Positions 1 through 9,767 of a stretch of 64,000 nt of DNA are shown one piece after another. The notes beneath the pieces were generated by a model, which ran no database searches, was not told the DNA's origin, and saw only the letters and a program-made list of their open reading frames with translations. Origin of the DNA: Streptomyces sp. P3 (GTDB lineage Bacteria; Actinomycetota; Actinomycetes; Streptomycetales; Streptomycetaceae); contig JAFEKX020000001.1 of the NCBI GenBank assembly GCA_016893485.2, positions 9,441,501 through 9,505,500 on the forward strand. The letters are read 5' to 3'. Both the position numbers and the translations under genes were made by a program. Position 1 is the stretch's first letter. Every line of letters begins with the position of its first letter.

Positions 1-2
1 GT

Positions 3-173
3 ACGCGCTTCGACTACTGGGTGCGCGACGGGACCGGTGTCCTGCGCGAGCACACCGAGACCTTCTGGATGTGGCCGGCTTCCCGGGACGACGTGGCCGA
101 GGAACTGGCCGAACACGGTTTCGCCCCCGGTGCCCGAAGCGGGCGACCCCGCGGTGCTGACCGTACGACGTGA
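3..173 (+). CDS. 3' end of a gene cut by the window edge, possibly a SAM methyltransferase
   Basis: Only about the last 56 codons lie in the window. The segment TETFWMWPASRDDVAEEL looks like the C-terminal part of a small cytosolic enzyme; it recalls class I SAM-dependent methyltransferases, but it is too short for a firm call. The last 17 codons of this frame are Arg/Gly-rich, whereas the neighbouring frame continues as PEAGDPAVLTVRR, so the frame probably slips at the C-run at 124-128 and the true end is a few codons away. The next gene starts 213 bases downstream. Confidence 0.4.
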   Translation, partial: TRFDYWVRDGTGVLREHTETFWMWPASRDDVAEELAEHGFAPGARSGRPRGADRTT

Positions 174-386
174 GTGACAGTGGCCGATCACACCCCGATG
201 CACCGTACGGCGGAGCGTGCCCGCGGTCGCGCGATCGGTGTCACACGGGGCCGTCCTTTCCTGTCTCTCCTCCCGCGGACCTCGTTCGGCCTTCCCCGGC
301 TGCGGTCCGCCCCATCATCCGCAGAGATACGGCGATGGTTCACAACGACCTCATCGTCGTGGTCAGCAACCGCAAGGACCCCCACA
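174..386. other. Non-coding leader upstream of the YceI gene
   Basis: No convincing gene. It contains an ECF41-type promoter motif (239-265, listed separately) and a purine-rich ribosome binding site (AAGGA near 374) before the ATG at 387. Confidence 0.5.
239..265 (+). promoter_or_regulatory. ECF41-type promoter motif
   Basis: TGTCACA at 239-245, 16-nt spacer, TGTC at 262-265. It ends 121 nt before the start codon of the YceI gene. Same architecture as the other sites listed in this window. Confidence 0.6.
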
Positions 387-957
387 ATGTCGACCGACGC
401 CTCGTACACAGCTCTGACCGGCGTCTACACCATCGACCCGGCGCACAGCACCATCGGCTTCTCCGTCCGGCACGCCATGATCACGAACGTGCGCGGACGG
501 TTCGGCGCGTTCGAGGGGCTGGTCAAGCTGGACGGGTACGAGCCGACCCGTTCCGAGGCCTACCTGAGTGTCCAGACCGGCAGTCTCGACACCGGCAACC
601 GCGACAGGGACACCCACCTCATCGGGCCGGACTTCTTCGACGCCGCCACATATCCACTGATGGCGTTCCGTTCCCTGACCGTCGCAGCCTGCGGCGACGG
701 TCAGTTCCGTATGACGGGCCTGCTGAGGATCAAGGACGTCGAACTCCCTCTCGACATCGACCTCGTGTTCGGCGGGTCCCGCGCGACGAGCGGGGCGGCA
801 CCGTGTCGGCTTCTCCGGCACGGCCACCGTGCGCCGCTCCGACTGGGGCCTCGGCTGGAACACGCCCGTCGAGACCGGCGGTGTCCTCGTCAGCGACAGG
901 GCGAAGCTCACTGTCGATGTCTCCGCCGTCCGCATGTCCCGCGCGGACGCCTCATGA
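387..957 (+). CDS. YceI family protein (lipocalin-like), frame-disrupted
   Basis: YceI proteins fold like lipocalins and bind isoprenoid-type lipids; they are often induced by stress. The start ATG at 387 follows an AAGGA element by about 8 nt. The N-terminal half shows the family pattern YTIDPAHSTIGFSVRHAMITN and later DFFDAATYP with a predicted beta-rich composition. No signal peptide is visible, so a cytosolic protein is likely. After about 777 the conserved sequence moves to another frame and near 800 to a third, where it ends ATVRRSDWGLGWNTP...VRMSRADAS and stops at 955-957. Total length near 189 residues is normal for the family. It is preceded by an ECF41-type promoter motif and followed by a ferritin-like gene in the same direction. 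Confidence 0.8.
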
Positions 958-1076
958 CCGGCGCCCGCCCCACCTCGCCGAACGCTCGGCACGATCCCTG
1001 CCGACGTCGCTTCAGGTGACACAGATCGGCACGCACCCGCGGCCGAACCGTACGCACGAAACCCAGGTGAGATCCC

Positions 1077-2168
1077 ATGAATCAGCAAGACCCTTCCGGC
1101 CAGGCGCGGTTGCGCCCCATCACGACGGTGGAGGACCTGCGCGAGCACCTGCAGTGGGCCATCGAACTGGAACACGCCACGCTGCCGCCGTACCTCACGG
1201 CTCTGTATTCGCTCGACCCCGAGCGGAACGCCCAGGCCGTCGAGGTGATCAGCAGCGTGTTCGTCGAGGAGATGATTCACCTCGCACTCGCGGCGAACCT
1301 GCTGAACGCGGTCGGCGGACGACCTCGCGTCGACACCCCGCGGATACTGTCGCCGCACCCGCGGACCATGCCGCACGCCGATCCCTCCATCCAGTTGTCC
1401 CTGCTGCCGTTCGGGCAGGAGGCGCTCACGATGTTCCTGCGCCTGGAGCAACCGGCCCACCCGGGAGATCCGGCCGAGGGCGACGGCTACCAGACCATCG
1501 GTCAGTTCTACGACGCGGTCGAGAGGGGGCTGCGTCACCTCTGCACCCAGCTCGGCGAGGAGCAGGTCTTCACCGGTGACCCCGCCCGGCAGGTGGCCGC
1601 CGGCCCCTTCGGCCACACCGGCGGACGGCTGAGTCCGGTCACCGATCTCGCCTCGGCGCTCGCCGCACTCGAGGAGATCGTCGAGCAGGGCGAGGGCGCC
1701 GCACGCGTCGACGTGTGGGACGGGGACGTGGACATGTTCCACGCGCAGAGCAAGGCGGTCTCGCACTTCTACCGGTTCCAGGAGCTGGCGGAGGGCCGGC
1801 GGTACCAGCCGGGCGACACCCCGGAGACCGGCCCCACCGGTGAGACGCTCACCGTCGACCCCGCCGGGGTGCGCCCGATGCGTCCCAACCCGCGGCTGGA
1901 GGACCATCCGGAGGGCAGTGCGATCCGCACGGCGCAGGAGGCGTTCAACGTCGCGTACGGCAAACTGCTCCAGCTCCTGGAGCAGGCGTTCAACGGCAAC
2001 CCCGCGATGCTGGGGGTGTCGGTGGGCACGATGTACGCGCTCAAGGGACAGGCACAGAGCCTGATGGCGATGCCCGACGGCGAGGGCACGACCGCGGGTC
2101 CGACCTTCGACTACGTCGCCCCGAAGATCGTCCCTGATCCACATCTCTCGGCCCCCTGGATGCGGTAG
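1077..2168 (+). CDS. Ferritin-like domain protein (VioB/RebD-type fold)
   Basis: Intact 363-residue reading frame with a ribosome binding site (AGGTGAG) about 5 nt before the ATG. Residues about 20-120 match the ferritin-like domain seen in iminophenyl-pyruvate dimer synthase-type proteins: helix with EHATLPPYLTALY, then VFVEEMIHLALAANLLNAVGG, whose Glu/His residues can bind a di-metal centre. The rest (RLEQPAHP..., ARVDVWDGDVDMFHAQSKAVSHFYRFQEL) is the usual C-terminal extension of this family. Substrate is unknown; in Streptomyces such proteins occur alone, away from violacein-type pathways. It probably follows the YceI gene on the same transcript because no separate promoter motif of the shared type precedes it. 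Confidence 0.85.
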   Translation: MNQQDPSGQARLRPITTVEDLREHLQWAIELEHATLPPYLTALYSLDPERNAQAVEVISSVFVEEMIHLALAANLLNAVGGRPRVDTPRILSPHPRTMPHADPSIQLSLLPFGQEALTMFLRLEQPAHPGDPAEGDGYQTIGQFYDAVERGLRHLCTQLGEEQVFTGDPARQVAAGPFGHTGGRLSPVTDLASALAALEEIVEQGEGAARVDVWDGDVDMFHAQSKAVSHFYRFQELAEGRRYQPGDTPETGPTGETLTVDPAGVRPMRPNPRLEDHPEGSAIRTAQEAFNVAYGKLLQLLEQAFNGNPAMLGVSVGTMYALKGQAQSLMAMPDGEGTTAGPTFDYVAPKIVPDPHLSAPWMR

Positions 2169-2270
2169 CTGTCCAGGGGCCGAGACATGTGCCGATCAAG
2201 GGGCGGGGGCCGCGCTTGTTTCAGGTGCTTGATGACGCCGTTCCGGCCGGCCGGAACGGCGGACGCGGCG

Positions 2271-3892
2271 TCACCCGTGATGTCGGCTGGTGAGTTCGTC
2301 GTACTCCTGCGCGGTGGCCTTGGGGATCTGCGTTCCCTTGCCGTAGAAGCCACGGCTGAGTCGCGCGCGGAACAGCTGTGTTCTGCCCGCTCGGGTCGTG
2401 CGGCCGTTTCCGTCGCGCCCTCCCGCGTCGAGGGGCCGGTACTGCTCGTGGGCCGTGAGGACGTGGAGTGCGTGCGCGTCCAGGGGCTGGTGCACCTCTA
2501 CGTACTCGCCGTGCGGCAGGCGTTTGACGACACCGGTCTCGCGGCCGTGGAGGACCTTGTCACGATCGCGGCGTTGAAGGGCCAGGGCCACTCGCTTCGT
2601 GACGACGAAGAGGACGACCGGTACGACGAACAGGGCGATGCGAACCGTCCAGGTGACCGCGTTGACCGACAGGTGGAAGGTCACGGCGATGACGTCGTTC
2701 GCGGCCCCGAGCAGCGCCACCGCGTAGACGCCGATCCACGCCACGCCGAACGCGGTGCGCACGGGCCGGTTGCGTGGCCGCTCCAGCAGATGGTGGTCGC
2801 GGTCGTCGTCGGTGACCCAGGCCTCCACGAACGGATAGACACCCATGACGAGGAAGAAGCCGAGGCCGGCCGTGAGGGGGATCAGGTTGTCCAGGGCCAG
2901 GGTGTGGCCCCAGAAAGTCAGCTCCCAACCGGGCATGACGCGCAGCATCCCGTCGGCGATCCCCATGTACCAGTCGGGCTGTGATCCCGCGGAGACCTGA
3001 TCGGCGCGGTACGGGCCGTACTCCCAGACGGGGTTGATCTGGGCGATCGAGGCGATGGCGCACACGACTCCGGCGACCAGACTGAAGTAGCCGACCGCCT
3101 TGACGGCATACACCCGCGCCGGCAGGCCGACCACGTTCCTGTCCGTCCGCCCGGGGCCCGGGTGCTGGGTGTGCCGGTGGCGGCGCACCAGGAGGACGTG
3201 GACGGCGACCAGCGCCAGCATCAGCGCCGGAATGATCAGGACGTGGATCACGGTGAAGCGCGGCACGAGATCATGTCCGGGGAACTCACCGCCGAACAGG
3301 AACATCGACAGGTACGTGCCCACGATCGGCACGGACAGAAGCGTCCCGTTGACCACGGAGAGCCCCGTACCCGACAGGAGATCGCCGGGAGGTCGTAGCC
3401 GGTCAGGCCGGCGAACATGCCGAGGACGAGCAGGGCGAAGCCGAGGACCCAGTTCAGCTCGCGCGGCTTGCGGAACGCGCCGGTGAAGAACACGCGCATC
3501 ATGTGGGTGAGTACGGCGGCGACGAAGATCAGCGCCGCCCAGTGGTGGGCCTGCCGGATCAGAAGGCCGCCGCGCACGTCGAAGGAGATGTGCATCGTCG
3601 AGTCGAACGCCTCGGACACCAACTGGCCGCGCAGCGGGCGTAACCGCCGTCGTAGACGACCTGGTTCGTCGACGGGTGGAAGTAGAAGGTCAGATACACG
3701 CCGGTGACGAGGAGGATGACGAAGCTGGAGAGGCAGATCTCGCCCAGCAGGAACGACCAGTGGTCCGGACGCGCCTTTGATCCACCGGTCCCGGTGACGC
3801 GGCGGAGACCCATCCGGCTCCTCGCCCACTCGGCGACCCTCTCCCCCGCTGCGGTCTCCCGCTGTCGACACCGACTCGATTGCATCGCTCAT
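2271..3892 (-). CDS. Cytochrome bc1 complex b subunit (QcrB-like), orphan copy, frame-disrupted
   Basis: Membrane subunit of the bc1 complex that carries two b hemes and the quinone sites. The N-terminal part has transmembrane helices and paired histidines (RQAHHWAALIFVAAVLTHM) followed by RVFFTGAFRKPRELNW, typical of actinobacterial QcrB; the C-terminal part has PDWYMG, the actinobacterial form of the PEWY quinol-site motif, and further helices. The conserved sequence runs through three frames, with changes near 3840, 3645 and 3375; the summed length of about 540 residues is normal. No qcrA or qcrC is adjacent, so this is a stand-alone paralogue rather than the housekeeping operon. An ECF41-type promoter motif lies 119 nt upstream. 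The ribosome binding site is weak. Confidence 0.85.
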
Positions 3893-4011
3893 GTCATTAC
3901 CACCATCAACACGTCACAGGAGCGCCTTGCGGCCGGGTCCGCGCAGCGAACGCGCGCGCGGTCAGGAACTGCGGCCGGGCATCGGTTCGTTGCCTTGCCC
4001 TCACCAGAGAG

Positions 4012-4038
4012 GACCGACAAGGTGGTGAAGGTGTGACA
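4012..4038 (-). promoter_or_regulatory. ECF41-type promoter motif
   Basis: Read on the minus strand: TGTCACA (4038-4032), 16 nt, GGTC (4015-4012). It ends 119 nt before the QcrB-like start. Confidence 0.65.
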
Positions 4039-4075
4039 TGGCATCGTGTGGCAGGATCGTGTCGTGGTGTCCTGG

Positions 4076-4343
4076 TCAGGACGCCTTCGCACCGATCGGC
4101 TCGGTTTTCCGCCGGGCCGAGCGTCGTCGCGTCGCTCGGCGTTCTCGCTCTCCGTCGTGCCGCCCCAGACACCCTCGACCTGAGCGACGTCGAGAGCCCA
4201 CTCCAGACACCGTTCCCTGACGGGACACCGGGCGCACACGGCCTTGGCCTCGCCTATCTGGACGAGTGTCAGGCCCCGGTGCCGATGGGGAAGAACAGGT
4301 CGGGATCGACATCCCTGCAAGCCGCACTCTCGCGCCAGCTCAT
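4076..4343 (-). CDS. WhiB-family iron-sulfur regulator, frame-disrupted
   Basis: WhiB-like proteins bind a 4Fe-4S cluster through four cysteines and act with the principal sigma factor. The start ATG at 4343 (MSWRES) has a strong GAGGAGG ribosome binding site. Visible in order: SAACRDVDPDLFFP with Cys 1, then AKAVCARCPVRERCLEWAL with the Cx2Cx5C set, then the GVWGG turn, then an Arg-rich basic tail ERRATRRRSARR. These pieces lie in three frames, with changes near 4270 and 4150; total about 88 residues is typical. A TGTGACA element upstream (4469) lacks the correctly spaced partner, so this gene was not assigned to the ECF41-type set. Confidence 0.85.
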
Positions 4344-4527
4344 GGCAGCGCCTCCTCGCTCGTCGTCGTCCTTCATGGGTCTGACCGTGGGGAGCGGGCT
4401 CCTGTGACGCACGCGGACGTCCGTGACGTGATCCAGCCGGATCGCGGGGAGAACGGTGTGAAATACAGTGTGACAACAGACACAATGTCTTGAGTCGGCA
4501 CCCGGGCCACCGCACCATCTGTGAACT

Positions 4528-5453
4528 GTGAACACCGCACAGGGCCCGATGCCCCTTCCCAGCCCAGCCGTTGACCCGGACGACCCCCTTTCCCCGGGCA
4601 CCCACACCCTCGTCGTCCGGCATGGCACGGCCGACGTCGAGCAGCGCTACCACATCGCCGGATCCGGCCCGGTGTGCGTGACCCACTCCGGGGGCCGGGC
4701 ATCGGCTGGGAGTACCTCCGCATGCCCGAGCTGGAGCGGAGCACGACCGTCGTCTACATCGAGCCGGTCGGCACGGGCGCGTCCGGCCGGCTGGCCGACC
4801 CGAGCGGCTACACCCTCGCCACGTACACCCACTTCCTGCACGCGGTGATCGAGCACCTCGGCCTCACCGAGGTGGCCCTGCTCGGCCATTCGCACGGCGG
4901 ATTCGTCGCCCAGCGCTACGCCCTCGACCACCCCGAGCACCTGGCGGCCCTGGTCCTGTACGACACCTCACCTGTGACGGGCGAGGAGTTCTGGGCTGCC
5001 GCCGTGGCCCGTATGGAGGGCTTCGTCCGGCGTCATGTGGACGAACGGCCCGAGGTGGCGACGTACGTCGGCGACCTCACCACACGGCCCGACCCGTCCG
5101 ACGACGAAGGCGCCACGGCGGTGCTGCGCGCCATCGCGCCTGCCTACTTCCACGACTACTGGGGCCGAGAGAAGGAGTTCGCGGCAGGGCGGTCGGCCCT
5201 GCGGATGTACGCGGCACCGGCCTGGGGAGCGGAGCCGCCGTTCGACGTTCGCGGGGAACTGTCCCGGCTCGCCGTCCCGACCCTGATCCTGGTCGGCGCG
5301 GACGACTTCATCTGCGGGCCGCACTGGGCCCACATGACGCACCAACTGCTGCCCGCCGCCCGGCTGGTGACCCTGGAGGAGGCCGGCCATCTCGGTCACA
5401 TCGAGCATCCTGAACGGTTCACCGAGGTCGTGAGCGATTTCCTCACGGGCTGA
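4528..5453 (+). CDS. Alpha/beta hydrolase (proline iminopeptidase-like), frame-disrupted near the start
   Basis: Cytosolic alpha/beta-hydrolase fold. Nucleophile elbow GHSHGG, acid in LVGADDFICG and the catalytic His in EAGHLGHIEHPERF are all visible and in the expected order. The N-terminal portion (THTLVVRHGTADVEQRYHI) is in a different frame from the remainder; the change is near 4695, in a GGGGGCCGGG stretch. Start is either GTG 4528 or ATG 4549; neither has a strong ribosome binding site. Close to proline iminopeptidases and general esterases; the substrate cannot be told. Its 3' end converges on the sigma-factor gene on the other strand. Confidence 0.75.
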
Positions 5454-6411
5454 TCGGGCGGGCTGTCCCGGGCCGCCGCGAGGGGCGCGGGGAACCGTTT
5501 GACGGGGGTCGTCGTGGTGCGGCCCGCGTGCCTCACGGTTGGAGCGGGGTGCCGCGTCTCGTCCGGGCGCGCGGGCGTCACGGATTGCCGGTGGCAGACC
5601 GATTCGGCTCGAGTCCGTTCACGACTGCATCCCTGGCCAAGCCGCGTCACGCGACCCTCGCCTCGCCGCGGCGGGGACGGTCCCGTGGTGGTCGTGTCCC
5701 GGGGTACGACCACGTGTGTGCTTGTCGCCAGGTCGGAGCCAGGGGCGTCCTGGTGGGTGAGTACGCGCTCCAGTTGGCCTAGGTCGCCTGTTCGGGCGGC
5801 CGTGAAGATCGCCTGGACGAGGCGCCGATGGGTGACCGCGTCCACGTGCTGCCGGTGTCGGCGGTTGTCGAGCCTGTCCTGTGCGCGTGAGACCTGCTGC
5901 CGTGCGTTCGTCACCGACAGGTGCAGCAGGTCTCCGATCTGGTCGTAGGAGTAGCCGAACGCCTCGCGCAGTACGTACGCCGCGCGCTGGTTGGGCGTCA
6001 GGGTCTGCAGCAGCAGCGCGACGGCGTGCTCCAAGGCGTTCTGACGTTCCGCCAGTGCCTCAGGCGTCATGCCGGCGTCCGCCGGTTCCGGGAGCCAGGG
6101 GTGGCGCTGGACTCGCGGCGTCTGCGCGCCGACTGGAGCACGTTGATGGCCAGCCGTACGGTCGTCGTCCGGAGCAACGCACCGGGGTTGACGACGACGC
6201 TGCGGTCCGTGCCCTGCCACCGCAGCCATGTCTCCTGGATGACGTCCTCGGCCTCGCCGGGGTCTCGGAGGATCCGGTTGGCGATCTTGAGGAGTCCCGG
6301 CCGGGCGCGGACGAACACGAAGGCCGCGTCGTGGAGTTCGGCGGTCTCGGTGGTGGCGGTGACCGCCGCGGTCTGCGGATTCTGGCGGTCTGCGATCACG
6401 GATGTGCCCAC
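5396..6411 (-). CDS. ECF sigma factor, ECF41-like with lost C-terminal domain, frame-disrupted
   Basis: Start GTG at 6411 with AGAGGAG ribosome binding site. Sigma region 2 is clear (FVRARPGLLKIANRIL, GEAEDVIQETWLRWQ), followed by the ECF41 linker motif WLPEP in PWLPEPADAG and sigma region 4 (AAYVLREAFGYSYDQIGDLL...NARQQVSRAQ). The frame changes once, near 6110. After region 4 the protein reads LGQLERVLTHQ and then becomes low-complexity with no SnoaL-like domain and without the DGGGK and NPDKL motifs that regulate ECF41 factors, so the regulatory domain seems lost. The true end is probably near 5700; 5396 is only the first in-frame stop. In known ECF41 proteins the C-terminal domain is needed for controlled activity, so this one may be altered or dead. 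Confidence 0.75.
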
Positions 6412-6691
6412 GATCGGCTCCTCTGCTTGCTCGGGGTCAGCGGCCTCCTGGCCGCTGATCCCAAGTTCGCTCCGGCAGGGCAAGTGCCGCGCCCTTGGTG
6501 GACCGTGGGGACCCCGTGGTCGTACCGTGGCCGCCACGTGGCCACGGCCCGCCAACCCTGGCCGCCCCGGTGCCGCGGACGGAGGAACGCCCGCGCGAGG
6601 CGTGAGGAAGGAGCGGCCCGCGGCGCGCACATGGGTGTGACCAGGGACGCGCTTGAGGACGCGCAGCCCTGGCGGGGCGTTGCCGAGGGGG

Positions 6692-9457
6692 TCAGGCGGA
6701 GGTAGCCGCGCCTCTGGGCAGCACGGTGCCCAACTGCCTGCGGGACTTGATCCCGAGCTTCGTGAACACCTTCCGCAGGTGCCATTCGATGGTGTGCGGG
6801 CTGAGGAAGAGCTGGGCGCCTATCTCGAGGTTCGTCAGCCCTTCCCCGGCCAGCCGCGCGATCTGTGCCTCCTGGGGGTGAGCGCCTCGTCGGTGCCCGG
6901 TGTACGGCTGCGCACCGTCTCGCCGGTGGCCTCCAGCTCCCGTCGGGCACGCTCGGCGAAGGCCTCCGCGCCGGCCCGGTCGAGGAACGCGTGGGCGCGC
7001 GTGAGCTGCTCCCGTGCCTCGGTGGCGCGGTCCTCACGGCGCAGCCATTCGCCGTACAGCAGCCGGGTACGGGCGCACGCCGTCCGCACCTGTGTGCTCT
7101 CCAGCCGGGCGATCGCCTCCCGGTACAGGACCTCGGCCGTCTCGCCCTCACTGACCAGGGCACGCGCGGCCGCGGAGGTGCCCGCCGCCCAGGCCGTGCC
7201 GCTCGCCTGGGCGATGGCGGACAGACGGTCGGCGGCCTCGACGGCGAGGTCGCGCCGTCCGCTGCGTGCCGCCGCCTCGACCAACTCGGGCAGGGAGGAG
7301 AGGGCCAGCCCCAGTTCCTGCGGATACGCGCAGCCCTTCTCCGCGGCGACGCGCGCCTCCTCGTACCGCCCGAGGCCGTTGTACAGCACCGCCAGTGCCC
7401 ACTGGGGCGCCGTCAGCGACTTCCCCTCGCCGCTCAGGGTCCTGTCGCCGGTGATCGTCCCGATCGCCCGCAGTGTCTCCGTCTCGCGTCCCCGCCAGGG
7501 TTCGATCACCATCGCCCCGTAGTGCGCCAGGAAATGACTGCCGGTCGCTTCGCCGATCGTCACCGCTTCCGTGGCGAGGGGAGGCGGCGTCGTCCAGATC
7601 ACCGGCGAAGACCCGGTTCGCCAGCCGGAGCAGGAGTGCCGAGGGCAGGACGGAGAGCGTTCCGGTCTCGCGTGCCAGCCGGACGAGTTTGGCGGACAGT
7701 GAGCTCCAGCTGTCGAAGTCCCACACGTTGTGGGCCATGCGGCAGGCGAACGGGAGCCAGCCCAGCGACTGTTCCACCGTGAAGCCGCCGCAGCGCAGAG
7801 TGCTCAGGGCGTGGCGCAGAATCGGGGCGCCCACCGCGTAGCCGTCCGTGGTGGCTGCGGCCAGACCGTCGAGCAGGAGGTCGGTGGGGCCGGGGTGGGA
7901 CGTCTGCGGTGCGGTGCGTGCGGCCCTGGCGACCTCATCGAGCCCGGGTCCGCTGGACATACGGCCTGCTGTGAGGGCCGCGTAGAAGGCGTCGCGGTAG
8001 GTCTCGCGTGCGACGCCCGCATCGAGCGGTTCGAATTGGCGGGCCGCCACGAGCAACAGCGGCACGGTCGCACCGGCACTGCGGGATCCGAAGGTGATCT
8101 GTCCGCGCAGCAGGCCGGCCTGGGCGTGCTGCAGATCGTCGAGGGTGTCCATCTCGGCGACGTTCAGCAGTTCGAGCGCGGCGTCGAACGCTCCGGCGAG
8201 GTACTTGGCGCGGGCCGCCGCCAGCGCTCTGGTCCGGCGGCGGGAGGCATCGGGCGTCAGCTCGACCGCCCGCGTCAGGAACGCCGCCGACGCGGCGATG
8301 CCGCCGCGCGCCTGGGCGCGGTCGGCCGAGCGGACCAGTTCGTCCGCCACCGCCTCGTCGGGCTCTGCCGTGGCGCGGGCCAGGTGCCAGGCACGGCGGT
8401 CGGGGTCGGACCGAGCGTCCGTGGCCTCGGCCAGAGCCCGGTGCACCTCGCGGCGCTCGGTCAGTCCCGCCGCGCGGTAGACGGCGGAACGTACCAGCGG
8501 ATGCCGGAACTGGACCCGTGCGCGCACTTCGAGCAGGCCCGCGGCCAGGGCGGGGGAGGCCTCGCTCATGGACAGGCCGAGGAGGTCGGCCGCGCGGTGA
8601 AGCAGGAGACGTCGCCGACGGGCTCGGCCGCCGCGAGGAGCAGGAGCTGCCGTGTCTGCGGTGGGGCAGTTCCTGCACACGCAGGGTGAAGTTGTGCTCA
8701 AGCCTGCCGACGAGTGGCCGCATCGACGGCGTGGCGTACCCGCCGGCGAGTTCGGCCGCGCTGGAGCTGTGCGGCAGTTCCAGCAGGGCCAGCGGGTTGC
8801 CGCGGGCCTCGGCGAGGATCCGGCTGCGGACGGGCTCGTCGAACCGGCCGGGAAGCACCGAGGCCAGAAGGGCGCGGGCGTCGGGCTCGCTCAGGCCCCC
8901 GAGGGTGAGCTCGGGCAGCCCCTGCAGAGCGCGTTCCCCGTCGGCCTCGCGGACGCCGAAGATCAGCCCGACCCGCTCCGCCATCAACCGCCGGGCGACG
9001 AACCCGACGATCTGGGCCGAGACACGATCGAGCCATTGCACGTCGTCGACCAGGCAGATGAGCGGCGTCTCCTCAGCGACGTCGGCGAGCAGGCTGAGGA
9101 CCGCCAGTCCCACGAGGAACCGGTCCGGGGAGTGCCCGCGCTGAGGCCGAAGGCGGTCTCCAGGGCGGTCCGCTGCGGATCGGGGAGGTTCCCGAGGTGA
9201 TCGAGGAAAGGCGCGCACAGCTGGTGCAGCCCTCCGAAGGCCAGCTCCATCTCGGCCTCGACTCCGGCCGCGCGCACCACTCTGCAGCCGTCCGCACTGT
9301 CGGCCGTGTACTCCAGCAGCGCGGACTTGCCGATACCGGCCTCGCCCCGCAGCACCAGGACCGCGCTGTGGCCGTCCCGCACCTTGGCCAACTGCCGGTC
9401 CAGCACCGCGCGTTCGCTCTCCCGCCCCCACAGTGAGCCCCGCTTCTTGCCTTCCAT
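6692..9457 (-). CDS. Large ATP-binding LuxR-family regulator (LAL type), frame-disrupted
   Basis: About 920 residues, the normal size for LAL regulators: an N-terminal AAA-type ATPase, a TPR-like middle and a C-terminal LuxR helix-turn-helix. Walker A is GEAGIGKSALL, Walker B is LVDDVQWLD, the middle has FRHPLVRSAVYRAA, and the DNA-binding end is LFLSPHTIEWHLRKVFTKLGIKSRRQL. These parts lie in different frames with changes near 9130, 8650, 7590 and 6880. Start ATG 9457 is preceded by a weak GGGGG element. It is a close paralogue of the LAL regulator at 35014-37794 on the other strand. Ligand and targets are unknown. Confidence 0.85.
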
Positions 9458-9767
9458 GAACACCCCCGGCTGTGAATACATAGATGCGGACTTCGACCGC
9501 ACATCTCCATCGCGCCCCTGGTCACACCATGAGCGGGTCCCAGGGCCATGTCGTCGCGTCGGGCCGCCAGAGGCCTTCGAGCGCGGCGGTCTCGACGATC
9601 TTCTTCACGCTGGTCGGGCAGCGGGCGGAGGCACGATGACAGGGTGGGCCTCTGACGGGAAGAGGGGATCTTGATCCGTCGTGCCGGTGGGGGCGGGGTG
9701 CCCCCGGTCAGGGGTTCGGTGCGCGTCGGCAGGATCACAGAAACCGTCATGACGTCGTTCGACCCCT
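9458..9767. other. Intergenic stretch without a gene
   Basis: 310 bases between the LAL start and the aceE stop. Reading frames here are Arg/Pro-rich shadows; I see no conserved protein, no promoter of the shared type and no clear hairpin. Confidence 0.5.

Noticed and set aside
170..1579. 469-codon plus-strand open frame over the YceI and ferritin-like genes
   Set aside because: Arg/Pro/His-rich composition, no motif, and overlaps well-supported genes in other frames.
363..2144. 593-codon minus-strand frame
   Set aside because: Shadow of the ferritin-like and YceI genes; composition typical of antisense frames in high-GC DNA.
4469..4475. TGTGACA before the WhiB gene
   Set aside because: No GACC at 15-17 nt spacing.
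6631..9540. Similar GGTGTGACCAGG strings in inverted orientation at both sides of the first LAL gene
   Set aside because: Only about 18 bases long with mismatches; no transposase or target duplication, so likely chance or remnants of promoter motifs.
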